From: Lachnospiraceae bacterium UBA4381
Lineage (GTDB): Bacteria; Bacillota; Clostridia; Lachnospirales; Lachnospiraceae
Direction: 5' to 3'
Assembly (NCBI GenBank): GCA_002391105.1
Contig: DGRT01000037.1
Location: forward strand, 1 to 64,000
Length of the DNA stretch: 64,000 bases
The position numbers and the translations under genes are program-made. Positions within the stretch are counted from its first letter, which is position 1. Every line of letters begins with the position of its first letter. The notes beneath the pieces are model-generated. The model made no database searches. It saw only the letters and a program-made list of their open reading frames with translations, and was not told where the DNA came from. Of this stretch, positions 8,300-18,016 are shown piece after piece.

Positions 8300-9583
8300 T
8301 TAATAATCAACCCCATTTGTTTCCACCGTCACTGCTATTCCATCCTCAGTCAGCTTACGGAAAAATGCTTTCTGGATGCCTGTTTCCTGAATACAGGAGC
8401 TGAATGTAAGGCACAGCTCATCCTTATAGGATATAACCGTAATCTTCATATTCTGCCCCTTGGACATAGCCAGTATCGCCTGAAATCTTTCTATATAATC
8501 AGAATAAGGCTCCGAGGTTTTCAGTATTCCAAGATTGGTAACTGTAGTTGTATTGGCCTTTGCAGAGGCATTATACACCTGTCTTATGGCAATCTTCTTC
8601 AGGAAAAGAGGAACCGCCCTGAGTATATAGTTCATTTCATTGGATACATTATATGAGAACAGCTTCTTCAGATTGTCCTTTGTGATCTGCTCCTCCAGAC
8701 TCTTCTTCACTATTTCCAGCACCTGTTCAAAGGTATAGGATTCCTCCTGAGGCTTAAATACCGAGGATACCACAACAAAGAAATTCTTGTTGGTATCTGA
8801 TTCAAAGTAGGGGCGCAGATTTACCGGAACAGCTATTGTTACCGGTTTATCAGAGGTTCCGCCCTTCAGATAATACTTATAGATAGCCCACGTATAAGCC
8901 GCTACGATGTACTGATTGATCGTTACTCCATAGCTTTTGGATACCTTCTTAATATCACTTATGGGCATCATTCCATGTATAACTGAGAGCTGGCTTCCGG
9001 GAAACTTCTGTCCCTTGATTATAACCGACCTCTGTGTCTGATAAGTCTTCTTCTCTTTATGTCTGTAATTACTGAGGTAGCTGTCTTCATTATCCAGTGA
9101 CGTCTCTGCAGCAAGGTGATCCTTTACCTTTCCGGTAAGCTCGGTATGCTTCAGCCTTATATACTGATACGTTATCTCCTTCAGAAAGTTCAATGCACCA
9201 TTTCCATCTGTGAGCGCATGAAAGACCTCCAGATTGATCCTTTTCTTATAATAAGTCACTCTGAACAGATAACGATTATTCTCATATGGATTGATATAGA
9301 GACAAGGAAACCTGTTCTCCTCCCTTACTCTGGGAACAGGCCGCTTATTCTCTTCAAAATAATGCCAGAAGATTCCGTTTCTCATAGTACATCTGAATAC
9401 ATCAAAATGCGGAAGCACCTTCTCCAGAGCTATCTGCAGGGCAGCCGGATCTATCTCTTCCTTGAGGACAACCGCAACCCTGTAAACATTACTCATTCCC
9501 TCTCTGGCTATAACGGGAAAAAGCTGGGCAGTATTGTCCAGCTTATCCCACTTTATGTTATTATTTCTTTTGCCCGGCTTCAA
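8300..9583 (-). CDS. Alcohol acetyltransferase-like protein (condensation-domain fold)
   Basis: A 427-residue acyltransferase of the CoA-dependent acyltransferase/condensation superfamily, with the active-site motif HALTDG at about 122-127 (HxxxDG). The fold transfers acyl groups from CoA or carrier protein to alcohols or amines; the substrate is unknown. An open frame extends about 86 codons further upstream, but that part overlaps the TPR gene and is a basic, non-conserved shadow. I place the start at the TTG at 9583, 5 bases after the TPR stop, with GGTGA just upstream; it gives the family N-terminus KWDKLDNTAQLFP. The tight junction implies co-transcription with the MoxR/Bat operon. Confidence 0.8.
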   Translation of the reverse strand: MKPGKRNNNIKWDKLDNTAQLFPVIAREGMSNVYRVAVVLKEEIDPAALQIALEKVLPHFDVFRCTMRNGIFWHYFEENKRPVPRVREENRFPCLYINPYENNRYLFRVTYYKKRINLEVFHALTDGNGALNFLKEITYQYIRLKHTELTGKVKDHLAAETSLDNEDSYLSNYRHKEKKTYQTQRSVIIKGQKFPGSQLSVIHGMMPISDIKKVSKSYGVTINQYIVAAYTWAIYKYYLKGGTSDKPVTIAVPVNLRPYFESDTNKNFFVVVSSVFKPQEESYTFEQVLEIVKKSLEEQITKDNLKKLFSYNVSNEMNYILRAVPLFLKKIAIRQVYNASAKANTTTVTNLGILKTSEPYSDYIERFQAILAMSKGQNMKITVISYKDELCLTFSSCIQETGIQKAFFRKLTEDGIAVTVETNGVDY

Positions 9584-9587
9584 AGAA

Positions 9588-10544
9588 TCACCACGTCTTT
9601 CCTGTAAAATCACTACCACTTCCACCAGAAGCTTCACTGCCGCCTTGTCCACCCTGCATATCCTGCTTCTGGTCAGCTTTATCCTGGGTTTCCTGCCTTT
9701 CTTCCATGGCATCCTGCTTCTGCTCGTCCAGCTTTTCTTCCAGTTCCTTCTCGCGCTTGGACTTCTTTTTCTCTTCAGATTCGCCGCCACCACTGTTCTG
9801 CTGTTGTTCCTCAGAATCCTCCGGTGGCTGAGGCTCTGCATCCAGCTCCTCCAGCATCTTATCTATATCCTGCTTTAACTGCTCTGCCTCAGGATCATGG
9901 CCATCAGTTCCATAAGGATCTGCGCATCCCTTTTCACACAGGATATTTCTTGCTGACTGAAGGGTTCTTACAGCATTTGCCTTCTGCTTCTCAGTATTAA
10001 GATTATCAAAATCTATCTTATGCAGCATAGCCAGAGCAAGATTCACCCTGATATCGCACTCTTTCTTCTCAGTTGGATGAGACTCCAGCGCTGCCTTGTA
10101 ATTATCAATCGCCTTATCATAGTCCTCCAGCTTATAATATGCATTTCCGGCATTATAATAAGGAAGATACCCCTCAGGTATATTTACCAGTTGGAGGAAT
10201 TCCTGAGAGCCCGGAGAATAATCACCATGATTATATTTGATAAGAAATACACCATTTATAATATATCTCACTCCAAGAAAGAGCGCAATTATAAGAAGCA
10301 CCACACTGACTATATTGATGATCCGCATAAACCCGATAGGATCTTCAATCTTGAACATAGCCTCTCTGTCAGCCTTTTTTTCATCTCTGATCCTCTGTCT
10401 GTCTGCAGCTCTGTCAGCCTTTCTCTCAGCCTTCTTCTGCATACGCTGAGCCTTTTTTTCCTGCTTTTTTTCCTGCTTTGTCTCAGCTTTGCCGCCCTTA
10501 TCAACTGCATTATTCAGTTTTTCATCTGAATTCTTATCTTTCAT
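9588..10544 (-). CDS. TPR-containing membrane protein (BatC-like)
   Basis: A 318-residue protein with a highly charged Lys/Arg-rich N-terminus (1-70), one membrane helix at about 76-98, TPR-like repeats at about 125-185 (YYNAGNAYYKLEDYDKAIDN is the clearest) and a long Glu/Gln/Gly-rich tail (about 225-318). This architecture resembles BatC of MoxR/Bat operons, where a TPR protein probably scaffolds the von Willebrand A proteins at the membrane. It lies 13 bases after the second VWA gene. Molecular function is unproven. Confidence 0.8.
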   Translation of the reverse strand: MKDKNSDEKLNNAVDKGGKAETKQEKKQEKKAQRMQKKAERKADRAADRQRIRDEKKADREAMFKIEDPIGFMRIINIVSVVLLIIALFLGVRYIINGVFLIKYNHGDYSPGSQEFLQLVNIPEGYLPYYNAGNAYYKLEDYDKAIDNYKAALESHPTEKKECDIRVNLALAMLHKIDFDNLNTEKQKANAVRTLQSARNILCEKGCADPYGTDGHDPEAEQLKQDIDKMLEELDAEPQPPEDSEEQQQNSGGGESEEKKKSKREKELEEKLDEQKQDAMEERQETQDKADQKQDMQGGQGGSEASGGSGSDFTGKTW

Positions 10545-10557
10545 TCAAAAACCTTTG

Positions 10558-11517
10558 CTATATCCTTCCTCTTCTGATAAACAGTACCAGCTCAAGCACC
10601 AGAAGTATTACCAGCGGAATGGCATACATATAATATACATCCTCATAGCTCACAGAATCAGATTTCTCTATAGTAAGTGAGCTGCCGCTCTTAATGGAGT
10701 CCACCAGATACTTGATATTGCTGGTGCTCTTCATATTAATATAATCGATATCCAGATCCGCTGCCACCTGCTTCAGATTGTCCTCATCTATTTTGGAAAT
10801 GGCATCCTGATTGGTCTCAGGATCCCTGACATGCGAACCCCAGGAACCTGTTGACATCACTCCACCCTTGGAGGTTCCATATCCTAATACCGCTCCTGCC
10901 TCGACATACGGCCCCAGCTCCTTGAAGCTCATAAGCTCCGAGCCATCTGTTATCTCACCATCGCTTATGAAGAATACTATAGTCAGCCTTTCCGGCTTGG
11001 TGCTGGAGGACTCCAGCAGCAGCTTCATATCATCATAGGCCTTATTGAGAGAACTGCCCTTTGCATAATATACATCCGGCTGTGATATGGTGGAAAATGC
11101 ATCCTTTACAGTTTCATGGTCCTGTGTAAATGGCGCCAGTATCTGGGAACGGTTATCAAATCTTATCAGTCCGAAGTTACTTCCCGAAAGCTCATCTATG
11201 ATATACTCCGTATCCTTCAGAACCCCTTCCATTCTCGGATTCTTTCCATCATAGTCCTCTGCCCACATACTTATAGTCGTATCAACGACAAAGAGAACAT
11301 CCAGATTCTTCATCTCTACTTCTGCATTATATCTCTTATCCATAGGTCTGAGATTGATCATAAATGCCAGAAACAGTATCAGACCGATCCTGAGACCACC
11401 CAGAATCTTCTTCCACAGTGCACTGTCTCTTCTGACCAGACTGATTATATAACAGACCAGGATGATTCCAAGAAGCGGGATGACTATATATAATGGTATA
11501 ATCGGTTTTGTTATCAT
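10558..11517 (-). CDS. Von Willebrand A domain membrane protein (BatB-like)
   Basis: A 319-residue protein: two N-terminal helices at about 8-26 and 40-55, a VWA domain at about 72-255, and a C-terminal helix at about 293-313. The metal-binding MIDAS motif is Asp79-x-Thr81-x-Ser83, with Thr for the usual first Ser. Such proteins take part in MoxR-linked envelope functions, probably assembling or activating protein complexes. The start overlaps the preceding VWA gene by 4 bases (ATGA), a sign of translational coupling. Confidence 0.87.
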   Translation of the reverse strand: MITKPIIPLYIVIPLLGIILVCYIISLVRRDSALWKKILGGLRIGLILFLAFMINLRPMDKRYNAEVEMKNLDVLFVVDTTISMWAEDYDGKNPRMEGVLKDTEYIIDELSGSNFGLIRFDNRSQILAPFTQDHETVKDAFSTISQPDVYYAKGSSLNKAYDDMKLLLESSSTKPERLTIVFFISDGEITDGSELMSFKELGPYVEAGAVLGYGTSKGGVMSTGSWGSHVRDPETNQDAISKIDEDNLKQVAADLDIDYINMKSTSNIKYLVDSIKSGSSLTIEKSDSVSYEDVYYMYAIPLVILLVLELVLFIRRGRI

Positions 11518-12617
11518 ATCCTAATCACCAACCCTACTATCAGCATACAGGATAAAGAAATGATCATAACGATCACAGGAATCATCGGCTGATCAACTAT
11601 CTTCGTAATAGTAACCTCTTCAACCTCCAGTGCTTCCTCACGCTCTATATCCGCTACTATATCATCAACCGAAAGCGACTCACTCTGTTTATAGAACTTG
11701 CCGCCGGTTTTGGAAACATTTGCCTTCAGATCCTGCTCATCATCCTCGTAGTCACTGGTATTCATTCCGCTCCAGGACTCCTTATCAGGGAATATACCGA
11801 AAACCTTGATGGAATTTTTCTTGCAAAGATCTGTAGCCTCATCAAGCTCTACTAGAGGCTTTCCCAGCGCTTCCTCAGCATTATCCGTAGAAAGAATAAT
11901 GATACGTGTTCTGTCCTCATCATCCAGTCTCGGAAAGCTGTACATGCAGGACGCAACTCCCTCTCCTATAAGGGAACTTCCCTTCGTGTAATTACTTACC
12001 AGAGTTCCGGCATCATAGTAATCAAGCTTCTCCTGCATTTCCTTGAAGTCGTCATATTCGTCATAATCATACTCAAGATAGCCCGTAGAGGAATTGTAAT
12101 ACTTATCCATATATTCCTTCTGAAGAGCAAAGTATTCCTTTATATCCTCCAGTCTGCTGATGATAAAATCATAGTCATCTGTCATAGGTACATATAAAAC
12201 AGTTGATGTATTGAATATACATACTCCGAATCTGTCACCGTCAAGCCCGGCAACAACATCCTCCAGACTATCAACCAGCTCGGCATTCAGCTCATATATC
12301 GAATAGGACACATCCATACACAGAAAGATATCTCTCTTCTTGGTACCATTATTGACGGTTTCCTTTTTTGCCGGTCTCGCCACCAGAAAGAGCCCTGCGA
12401 CCAGACTGGTTATGATACAGATTTCCAGCAGTATGGATGCTATAAAATGCATCCTGCTGCGTGTCTTATAGATACTTAGCTCCTTGACAAAGCTGGTATT
12501 GGCAGCCTTTATACCACCACGATATTTAATTTTTCTTCTTAGTATATGCAGCACCACAAGCAGCACCAGCAGGACAGGTATTCCCACCTTTACCACCATC
12601 GGATGAATCAGATGCAT
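11514..12617 (-). CDS. Von Willebrand A domain membrane protein (BatA-like)
   Basis: A 367-residue protein with helices at about 10-27 and 58-80, a VWA domain with a standard MIDAS DVSYS (Asp102, Ser104, Ser106), a Tyr/Asp-rich insert at about 165-200, and a C-terminal helix at about 345-366. It corresponds to BatA of MoxR/Bat operons. It starts 1 base after the small membrane gene ends and overlaps the next VWA gene by 4 bases, so the pair is probably made in balance. Confidence 0.87.
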   Translation of the reverse strand: MHLIHPMVVKVGIPVLLVLLVVLHILRRKIKYRGGIKAANTSFVKELSIYKTRSRMHFIASILLEICIITSLVAGLFLVARPAKKETVNNGTKKRDIFLCMDVSYSIYELNAELVDSLEDVVAGLDGDRFGVCIFNTSTVLYVPMTDDYDFIISRLEDIKEYFALQKEYMDKYYNSSTGYLEYDYDEYDDFKEMQEKLDYYDAGTLVSNYTKGSSLIGEGVASCMYSFPRLDDEDRTRIIILSTDNAEEALGKPLVELDEATDLCKKNSIKVFGIFPDKESWSGMNTSDYEDDEQDLKANVSKTGGKFYKQSESLSVDDIVADIEREEALEVEEVTITKIVDQPMIPVIVMIISLSCMLIVGLVIRI

Positions 12618-12618
12618 A

Positions 12619-13098
12619 TTATTTCCTCCAACCTTCTATAAGACTTCTGGTTTTTGCAAGCGACTGTCTCACATCCGCCCTTGTTACTCTGGCAAACTCA
12701 GGTTCATAATACTCCCTTACCAGATTGGTAAGCTGCGGAATATTGACTCTTCTTATCTCTGAAAGTGTATATTTCTGAACCTTTATTCCCGTCACTTCAT
12801 ACACAAACATACGGATAGCCATACTGATCCTCTGATAAGCCTGCCTTATATTGATCTTGCCCTGGGAAAGGTCTGACTCTATATATACAAGCTCACCAAT
12901 ATATTTTTTCTTCTTTCCTTCCAGAGTTGCCTCTGAAATCTTCTTCATCTTCAGTACCTTCTCACGCTTCAGCCTGTCGCCCAGCTTCTTTCTCAGGATG
13001 ATCTGCGCCGCCACAACTCCCGCTATGAAAAGAACTGCCAGAATAATCCACAGGATCAGATAATTAAATGGATCCTGCAGTTCAACTGATGTTTTCAT
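12619..13098 (-). CDS. Small membrane protein of the MoxR operon (DUF4381-like position)
   Basis: A 159-residue protein with one helix at about 15-36 and a basic, mostly helical cytoplasmic part ending in SLIEGWRK. Position between the DUF58 and BatA-like genes and overall architecture match the DUF4381-type member of such operons, but sequence similarity to that family cannot be confirmed by eye. Function unknown; it probably belongs to the membrane complex formed by its neighbours. Confidence 0.7.
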   Translation of the reverse strand: MKTSVELQDPFNYLILWIILAVLFIAGVVAAQIILRKKLGDRLKREKVLKMKKISEATLEGKKKKYIGELVYIESDLSQGKINIRQAYQRISMAIRMFVYEVTGIKVQKYTLSEIRRVNIPQLTNLVREYYEPEFARVTRADVRQSLAKTRSLIEGWRK

Positions 13099-13119
13099 GC
13101 TATAGTCCTCAAATAAGAT

Positions 13120-13995
13120 TTATCCTATACTCTCATTTTTATGCTTTTCAAAAAGCTCTACAACCTTATCAACCACATCTGCCTCTTTACTGATATCCAC
13201 CGCACTGACCTGATGCTTCTTGAATATCTCTTCAGCCTTACGCTTTCTGTCAGCTCTGTCCTTTAGTTCAGCCTTATGCAGCTTTTTATCATGAAGCATA
13301 TATTCCTTCGCATAAACCTTCTCTTCCAGGTCAAACAGCCGTTCTCCCGTAAGATAGGCATCCTCTATATTGATAAGCATTACATCATTCATAACAGAAA
13401 GCTTCTTCAGAAGATTATCACTCAGCCTGGATACTCCCTCCATATCTGTTATGATAAATATAATCATTTTCCTTCTGATATTCTCTGCAACATATTCCAG
13501 TGTTGCATCCAGAGGCTTTGACTCTTCATCTCTAAGGCACTTCTCATATCTGATAAGAAGATTCTCCAGATGATTCTTGCCTGAACGGAAAAATGAGAAA
13601 TCATACCCCTTGTCAGTGCTGGTGAGAAGCGCATAATCATCGCCATGATCATTTACCAGATAGCTTATAGTTCCCATTACATTTAAAGCTATAGACGACT
13701 TGGACTCTCCTGCATCTGTATCTCCCTGGAACTTTGCACCCGAATCACCGATAAACAGGATATTGTGCTTCTTATCTGCTATATATCTCCGGATCAGCAC
13801 TCTTCCGGTCTTTGATGATGATTTCCAGTCTATGTCACGGACGCTGTCACCATATACATACTCTCTAAGGTCATCAAAATCAAAGCTCCTTCCACGATAA
13901 ATGGAGCTGAATTCACCGTCCAGTATATTTGAAGTTTTCTTTCTCGTATAAAGCGATATGGACGCCTTGATACGAGCCAGATAATCATAATCCAT
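13120..13995 (-). CDS. DUF58 domain protein
   Basis: A 291-residue DUF58 protein, the usual partner of MoxR ATPases. The diagnostic block RGRSFDFDDLREYVYGDSVR followed by DIDWKSSSKTG lies at about 31-62, and RVLIRRYIADK follows. The C-terminal half has a VWA-like fold in the family but no clear MIDAS triad here. It sits 24 bases downstream of moxR. The MoxR-DUF58-VWA set is thought to act as a chaperone system for envelope or metal-enzyme maturation; the target here is unknown. Confidence 0.92.
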   Translation of the reverse strand: MDYDYLARIKASISLYTRKKTSNILDGEFSSIYRGRSFDFDDLREYVYGDSVRDIDWKSSSKTGRVLIRRYIADKKHNILFIGDSGAKFQGDTDAGESKSSIALNVMGTISYLVNDHGDDYALLTSTDKGYDFSFFRSGKNHLENLLIRYEKCLRDEESKPLDATLEYVAENIRRKMIIFIITDMEGVSRLSDNLLKKLSVMNDVMLINIEDAYLTGERLFDLEEKVYAKEYMLHDKKLHKAELKDRADRKRKAEEIFKKHQVSAVDISKEADVVDKVVELFEKHKNESIG

Positions 13996-14019
13996 TATCT
14001 TTCTCCAGATTATTAATAA

Positions 14020-15030
14020 TTACGGAGTCTGTACTGCCCCGACGATTCTGTCTATAATAGTTTCTACTGATACATCATCTGCGATTGCAGCATAGTTAAG
14101 CTCAATTCTGTGACGAAGCACCTGATTACGAAGAAGCTTAACATCATCCGGAGTTACATAGGTTCTTCCATAGATAAGGGCAACTGCCTTTGCTATCTTC
14201 ATAAATGCTATAGATGCTCTCGGGCTGGCTCCCATCTTCACATAACGGCTGAGCTCCTGAGGAAGTACCTTGTCTGTATGTCTGGTTGCGTCAACCAGGA
14301 AGGAGATATATTTCTTGATAGCAGCATCTACATAAACCTTCTCTGCTATATCCTGCAATCTGTCAACATCCTCTATAGAAAGAACAGCAGGAGTCTTCTT
14401 TATGACTCCAGCCTCTATCCTGTTAAGAATCTCAGCCTCTTCCTCCGGAGTAGGATATGTGATCTTCTCCTTGATAAGGAAACGGTCTGTCTGTGCTTCT
14501 GACAGAAGATAGGTTCCTTCCTGCTCGATAGGGTTCTGGGTAGCGATTACGATAAATACATCCCCCGGCATCTTATAAGAAGCACCGCCGATAGTTACCT
14601 GCCTTTCCTGCATCGCCTCAAGCATGGCACTCTGTGTCTTTGCACTGGAACGGTTTATCTCGTCCAGCAAAACGAAGTTGGCAAATACCGGACCTAGCGT
14701 TGTATCGAACTGACCTGTAGCCTGATTATAAACCTGAGTTCCGATAATATCACTCGGAAGGAGGTCAGGAGTACACTGAATTCTGGAAAACTTTCCATTT
14801 ACTGCATCCGAGATAGTCTTTGCAGCCGTTGTTTTGGCAAGTCCGGGAACTGATTCTATAAGTATATGACCATCAGCTATAATTGATGCCACCAGTGCGA
14901 ACTTGAGATTCTGCTGTCCTACAACCTTTCCATCATAATAATCAGACAGCTTCTTGATAACCTCCTGAGCATATCCGAATTCTTCCTGTGAGATTGCACT
15001 CTGATTTCTGTTATCCTGTAGATTCATCAC
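14020..15030 (-). CDS. MoxR family AAA+ ATPase
   Basis: A 336-residue AAA+ ATPase of the MoxR group. The Walker A is the family variant VPGLAKTT (Lys66, Thr67), the Walker B is FVLLDEINRSSAKTQSAMLE at about 125, and the sensor region reads FIVIATQNPIEQEGTY. MoxR ATPases act with VWA proteins as chaperones for assembling protein complexes. It is the first of the Bat-type genes and is preceded by the phosphate cotransporter gene with a 19-base gap, so the operon probably begins with the transporter. Confidence 0.94.
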   Translation of the reverse strand: MMNLQDNRNQSAISQEEFGYAQEVIKKLSDYYDGKVVGQQNLKFALVASIIADGHILIESVPGLAKTTAAKTISDAVNGKFSRIQCTPDLLPSDIIGTQVYNQATGQFDTTLGPVFANFVLLDEINRSSAKTQSAMLEAMQERQVTIGGASYKMPGDVFIVIATQNPIEQEGTYLLSEAQTDRFLIKEKITYPTPEEEAEILNRIEAGVIKKTPAVLSIEDVDRLQDIAEKVYVDAAIKKYISFLVDATRHTDKVLPQELSRYVKMGASPRASIAFMKIAKAVALIYGRTYVTPDDVKLLRNQVLRHRIELNYAAIADDVSVETIIDRIVGAVQTP

Positions 15031-15049
15031 TTTCTCCTTTTGTTACAAG

Positions 15050-17092
15050 CTACTTTTTACCCTTTTTATCTTTCTTATCTGTATCTTTCTTATCTGTATC
15101 TTTTTTGTCTGTATCTTTTTTGTCTGTTTCTTTTTTGTCTGTTTCTTTCTTATCTGCTGATTTCTTTTCCGGAGCCTTTTTTTCAGCTTTCTCTTTATCA
15201 TCCACCTTCTGCTCAAAAGCACTGTCCGAAGCCTCGGTTGATTTATTAACAACTGCTTTTCTTGTATCACCAGAAGGCATCTGACTTACATCATCAGTTG
15301 CAAAATGTTTACCTAATATCGGATCTACGTACCGGCTCTGATAATAACGGTACAGAGCCTTATACTCTTCACTGTGACTATCCGTGGCATGTCCATGCAT
15401 TTCATCAAAATCCCTGTCCTTACGAACCTTCTTGATTACATGAAGTGAAACATTTGCCGCATGAGATGCTATCCTCTCAAAGCTGTTTACCAGATCAAAG
15501 AGTGATACACCACCCTCGATACTGCATATTCCTTCCTGCAGTCTTTCCACATGATGAGTCTTAATGATTTCCTTCAGCTCATCAATCACCTCGGAAAGAG
15601 GCTCAACTCGAACAGCCATAGTGATATCGTCATTCTTAAATGCTGTAAATGTGGTATCCATGGTATAGTTAACCGCAACTATGATATCCTCTGTCTCCCT
15701 GTGACCGGAGGGTGAAAAATGAATATCCTGCTCATTCTTGGATCTTGCAACATAGGCTATATTCATACAATAATCGCCGATACGTTCCATATCTCCGATA
15801 GAGTTAAGCATCTCATAAACTGTAAGCTTATCATCAGCAGACAGTCTCTTACGGTCTATCCTTATAATATATGCCGAAAGCACTGATTCACATTTATCGA
15901 TAAAGCTCTCATTTTCCTCCATAACAGGGAACTTGCTCTCATCATATTCATATATCATGCCCGTCGCCAGCCTGTAGTTCTCCAGTATAGCATCGCACAT
16001 CTTATTCATAAGCGCCTTGCACTGTTCAAGAGCTATGGTTGGTGTATTCAGAAGCAGATCATTAAGTGCAGCCAGCTCCTTATCTCCTTCGCTTTCCTCA
16101 CTTTGTCCTATTAATCTCTCTGTCATCTCAGAAACCTGCTTTGAGAACGGCAGAAGTATAAGACTTGTCAGAAAGTTATACAGGAAATGAAGTGTGGCTA
16201 TATCACCCCTGTTAACAAAATCCGACCTGAAGGACATCCCCAGAATACTATTGGATATATATATCAGGCCTCCGAATACTATAGCACCGAATACATTAAA
16301 GAATATATAGCCTATAACCAGACGCTTTGCCTTTTTATTTGCTCCGATACTTCCTAAGATTGTGGTGGAGCATTTGCCCAGATTCTCTCCTATTATTATG
16401 GGTATCGCTACGGCATATGATATAGCTCCTGTTGCTGAAAGCGCCTGAAGAACACCTACGGAAGCATTTGAACTCTGAAGTATGACTGTTATAACTATAC
16501 CGATGAGTATTCCCAGCAGAGGATTCTCAAGGGAAGTGAACATCGACTGGAATCCGGCACTTTCCTTAAGTGGCTCAAATGCTTTCTCCATCAGTGTCAT
16601 ACCATAGAAAAGCATTCCAAGTCCAACAAGCACTCCGGCTATATTTTTAGCCTTTTTGTTACTGGTAAAAAGAATGATAAATGCACCTACTCCTACCAGC
16701 ATCGGAGCAAAAAATGCCGGCTTTACAAGCTGCAGCAGTATATTATCATCTCCCAGATCACCAAGCCTGAATATCTGAGAGGTAACTGTACTACCAACAT
16801 TAGAGCCAAAGACAACCGGCATAGCCTGAGCCACCTTCATGATACCGGCGTTAACAAAGCCGACCAGCATTATGGTGGTTGCGGCGGAACTCTGCATGAT
16901 ACCTGTTACGCCCACTCCAAAGGCCCATCCCTTTATAGCTCCTACTCCCTTTTTCTTACTGGTTGTAAGAGTCTCAAGTATTCTCTCCAGACCAGAACCG
17001 GTCAGCTTGTCCAGAGATGAACTCATCTGACTCATTCCGAACAGAAACAGTCCTATCCCTCCAAGTAATTGAAGTATGTCCAGTATCCCCAT
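15050..17092 (-). CDS. Na/Pi cotransporter with C-terminal PhoU domain
   Basis: A 680-residue Na+-dependent phosphate cotransporter of the NptA/YjbB type. Two inverted repeat halves carry the signature QSS motifs (MQSSAATT near 66 and LQSSNAS near 206), with about nine helices up to residue 315. A PhoU-like helical domain follows at about 345-560. The tail is a Lys/Asp-rich low-complexity segment encoded by a 15-bp tandem repeat. The family imports or exports phosphate; direction cannot be read from sequence. AAAGGAG precedes the ATG. The 207-bp upstream gap is AT-rich with only weak promoter-like sequences. Confidence 0.92.
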   Translation of the reverse strand: MGILDILQLLGGIGLFLFGMSQMSSSLDKLTGSGLERILETLTTSKKKGVGAIKGWAFGVGVTGIMQSSAATTIMLVGFVNAGIMKVAQAMPVVFGSNVGSTVTSQIFRLGDLGDDNILLQLVKPAFFAPMLVGVGAFIILFTSNKKAKNIAGVLVGLGMLFYGMTLMEKAFEPLKESAGFQSMFTSLENPLLGILIGIVITVILQSSNASVGVLQALSATGAISYAVAIPIIIGENLGKCSTTILGSIGANKKAKRLVIGYIFFNVFGAIVFGGLIYISNSILGMSFRSDFVNRGDIATLHFLYNFLTSLILLPFSKQVSEMTERLIGQSEESEGDKELAALNDLLLNTPTIALEQCKALMNKMCDAILENYRLATGMIYEYDESKFPVMEENESFIDKCESVLSAYIIRIDRKRLSADDKLTVYEMLNSIGDMERIGDYCMNIAYVARSKNEQDIHFSPSGHRETEDIIVAVNYTMDTTFTAFKNDDITMAVRVEPLSEVIDELKEIIKTHHVERLQEGICSIEGGVSLFDLVNSFERIASHAANVSLHVIKKVRKDRDFDEMHGHATDSHSEEYKALYRYYQSRYVDPILGKHFATDDVSQMPSGDTRKAVVNKSTEASDSAFEQKVDDKEKAEKKAPEKKSADKKETDKKETDKKDTDKKDTDKKDTDKKDKKGKK
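15071..15160. repeat. 15-bp coding tandem repeat (Lys/Asp/Thr tail)
   Basis: Six adjacent 15-bp units (15071, 15086, 15101, 15116, 15131, 15146). The first two are identical and the rest differ by one or a few bases. They encode a five-residue ETDKK/DTDKK repeat at the C-terminus of the Na/Pi cotransporter. Unit number is likely to vary between strains. Confidence 0.92.
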
Positions 17093-17299
17093 ATAAACTC
17101 CTTTATATTCGGTATCTATGTAAAATCAAATAATGTCATATGATACTTTTGACACGCAGATCATTAAATGAATTAACTAACGATTCATTCTTTCCCAAAT
17201 TCCTACTATAACATATATTTCAAATATACTAAAGGGTTTTTAATGAATAACTTTGCTGCTGCCGGCTTTAAATAAAGCTGATTCCGGACTGATCACCCT

Positions 17300-18016
17300 T
17301 TACCCAAGGATATCCTTCACGATTTCAGCCGCCATCAAAAGACCTGCCGCTGCCGGTACAAAGGGTGTACTTCCGGGTGTACGTCCATCCCCCAGCACAT
17401 TATCTTCACCCTTTTTCCTTTTTATCGGCGGTTCATCCGAATATACCACCTTAAGACTGTCTATTCCTCTGTCTCTAAGTTCCTTTCTCATAACCTTTGC
17501 AAGAGGGCATACAGATGTTATATATATATCAGCAATTCTAAGTCTCCCCGGATCCATCTTATTGCCGGCTCCCATGGCACTGATAACCGGCACCCCCAGA
17601 GACTTAGCCCTGGTGATTATTTCGAGCTTTGCAGTAACTGTATCAACTGCATCCACTATATAATCATAGCTGCTAAAATCAAACTGTTCAGCGTTCTCAG
17701 GCAGATAAAAGGTTTCATAGGCTTCCACCTTAATATCGGGATTTATACTAAGAAGCCTCTCCTTCATCACTTCCACCTTGGGACGCTCCAGAGTATCATG
17801 GGTTGCAATAATCTGTCTATTGATATTGCTTATATCTACCGTATCCTTATCAACTATATCGATACATCCTACACCAGCTCTTCCAAGCGCTTCAACCACA
17901 TACCCGCCGACTCCGCCAACCCCGAATACCAGAACCTTTGCTTCTGCCAGCTTCTCTATACCAGCCCAGCCTATAAGGGCTGCCGTTCTTGTATATTGTT
18001 CTCTATTCATAATCAT
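17300..18016 (-). CDS. tcdA: tRNA threonylcarbamoyladenosine dehydratase TcdA
   Basis: ThiF/MoeB/E1-like enzyme of 238 residues that uses ATP to cyclise t6A37 to ct6A in ANN-decoding tRNAs. The nucleotide-binding loop GVGGVGG is at 32-38, the arginine motif SNINRQ at about 63-68, and the TcdA-type sequences DPGRLRIADI and TPGSTPFVPAAAG follow. Length is close to the 250-270 of the family. AAGGAA lies 6 bases before the ATG at 18016. It runs divergently from the DUF5684 gene and stands alone. Confidence 0.9.
   Translation of the reverse strand: MIMNREQYTRTAALIGWAGIEKLAEAKVLVFGVGGVGGYVVEALGRAGVGCIDIVDKDTVDISNINRQIIATHDTLERPKVEVMKERLLSINPDIKVEAYETFYLPENAEQFDFSSYDYIVDAVDTVTAKLEIITRAKSLGVPVISAMGAGNKMDPGRLRIADIYITSVCPLAKVMRKELRDRGIDSLKVVYSDEPPIKRKKGEDNVLGDGRTPGSTPFVPAAAGLLMAAEIVKDILG

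Noticed and set aside
9584..9841. N-terminal extension of the acetyltransferase ORF
   Set aside because: These 86 codons lie within the TPR gene in another frame and give a basic, low-quality sequence; the family N-terminus starts at the TTG at 9583.
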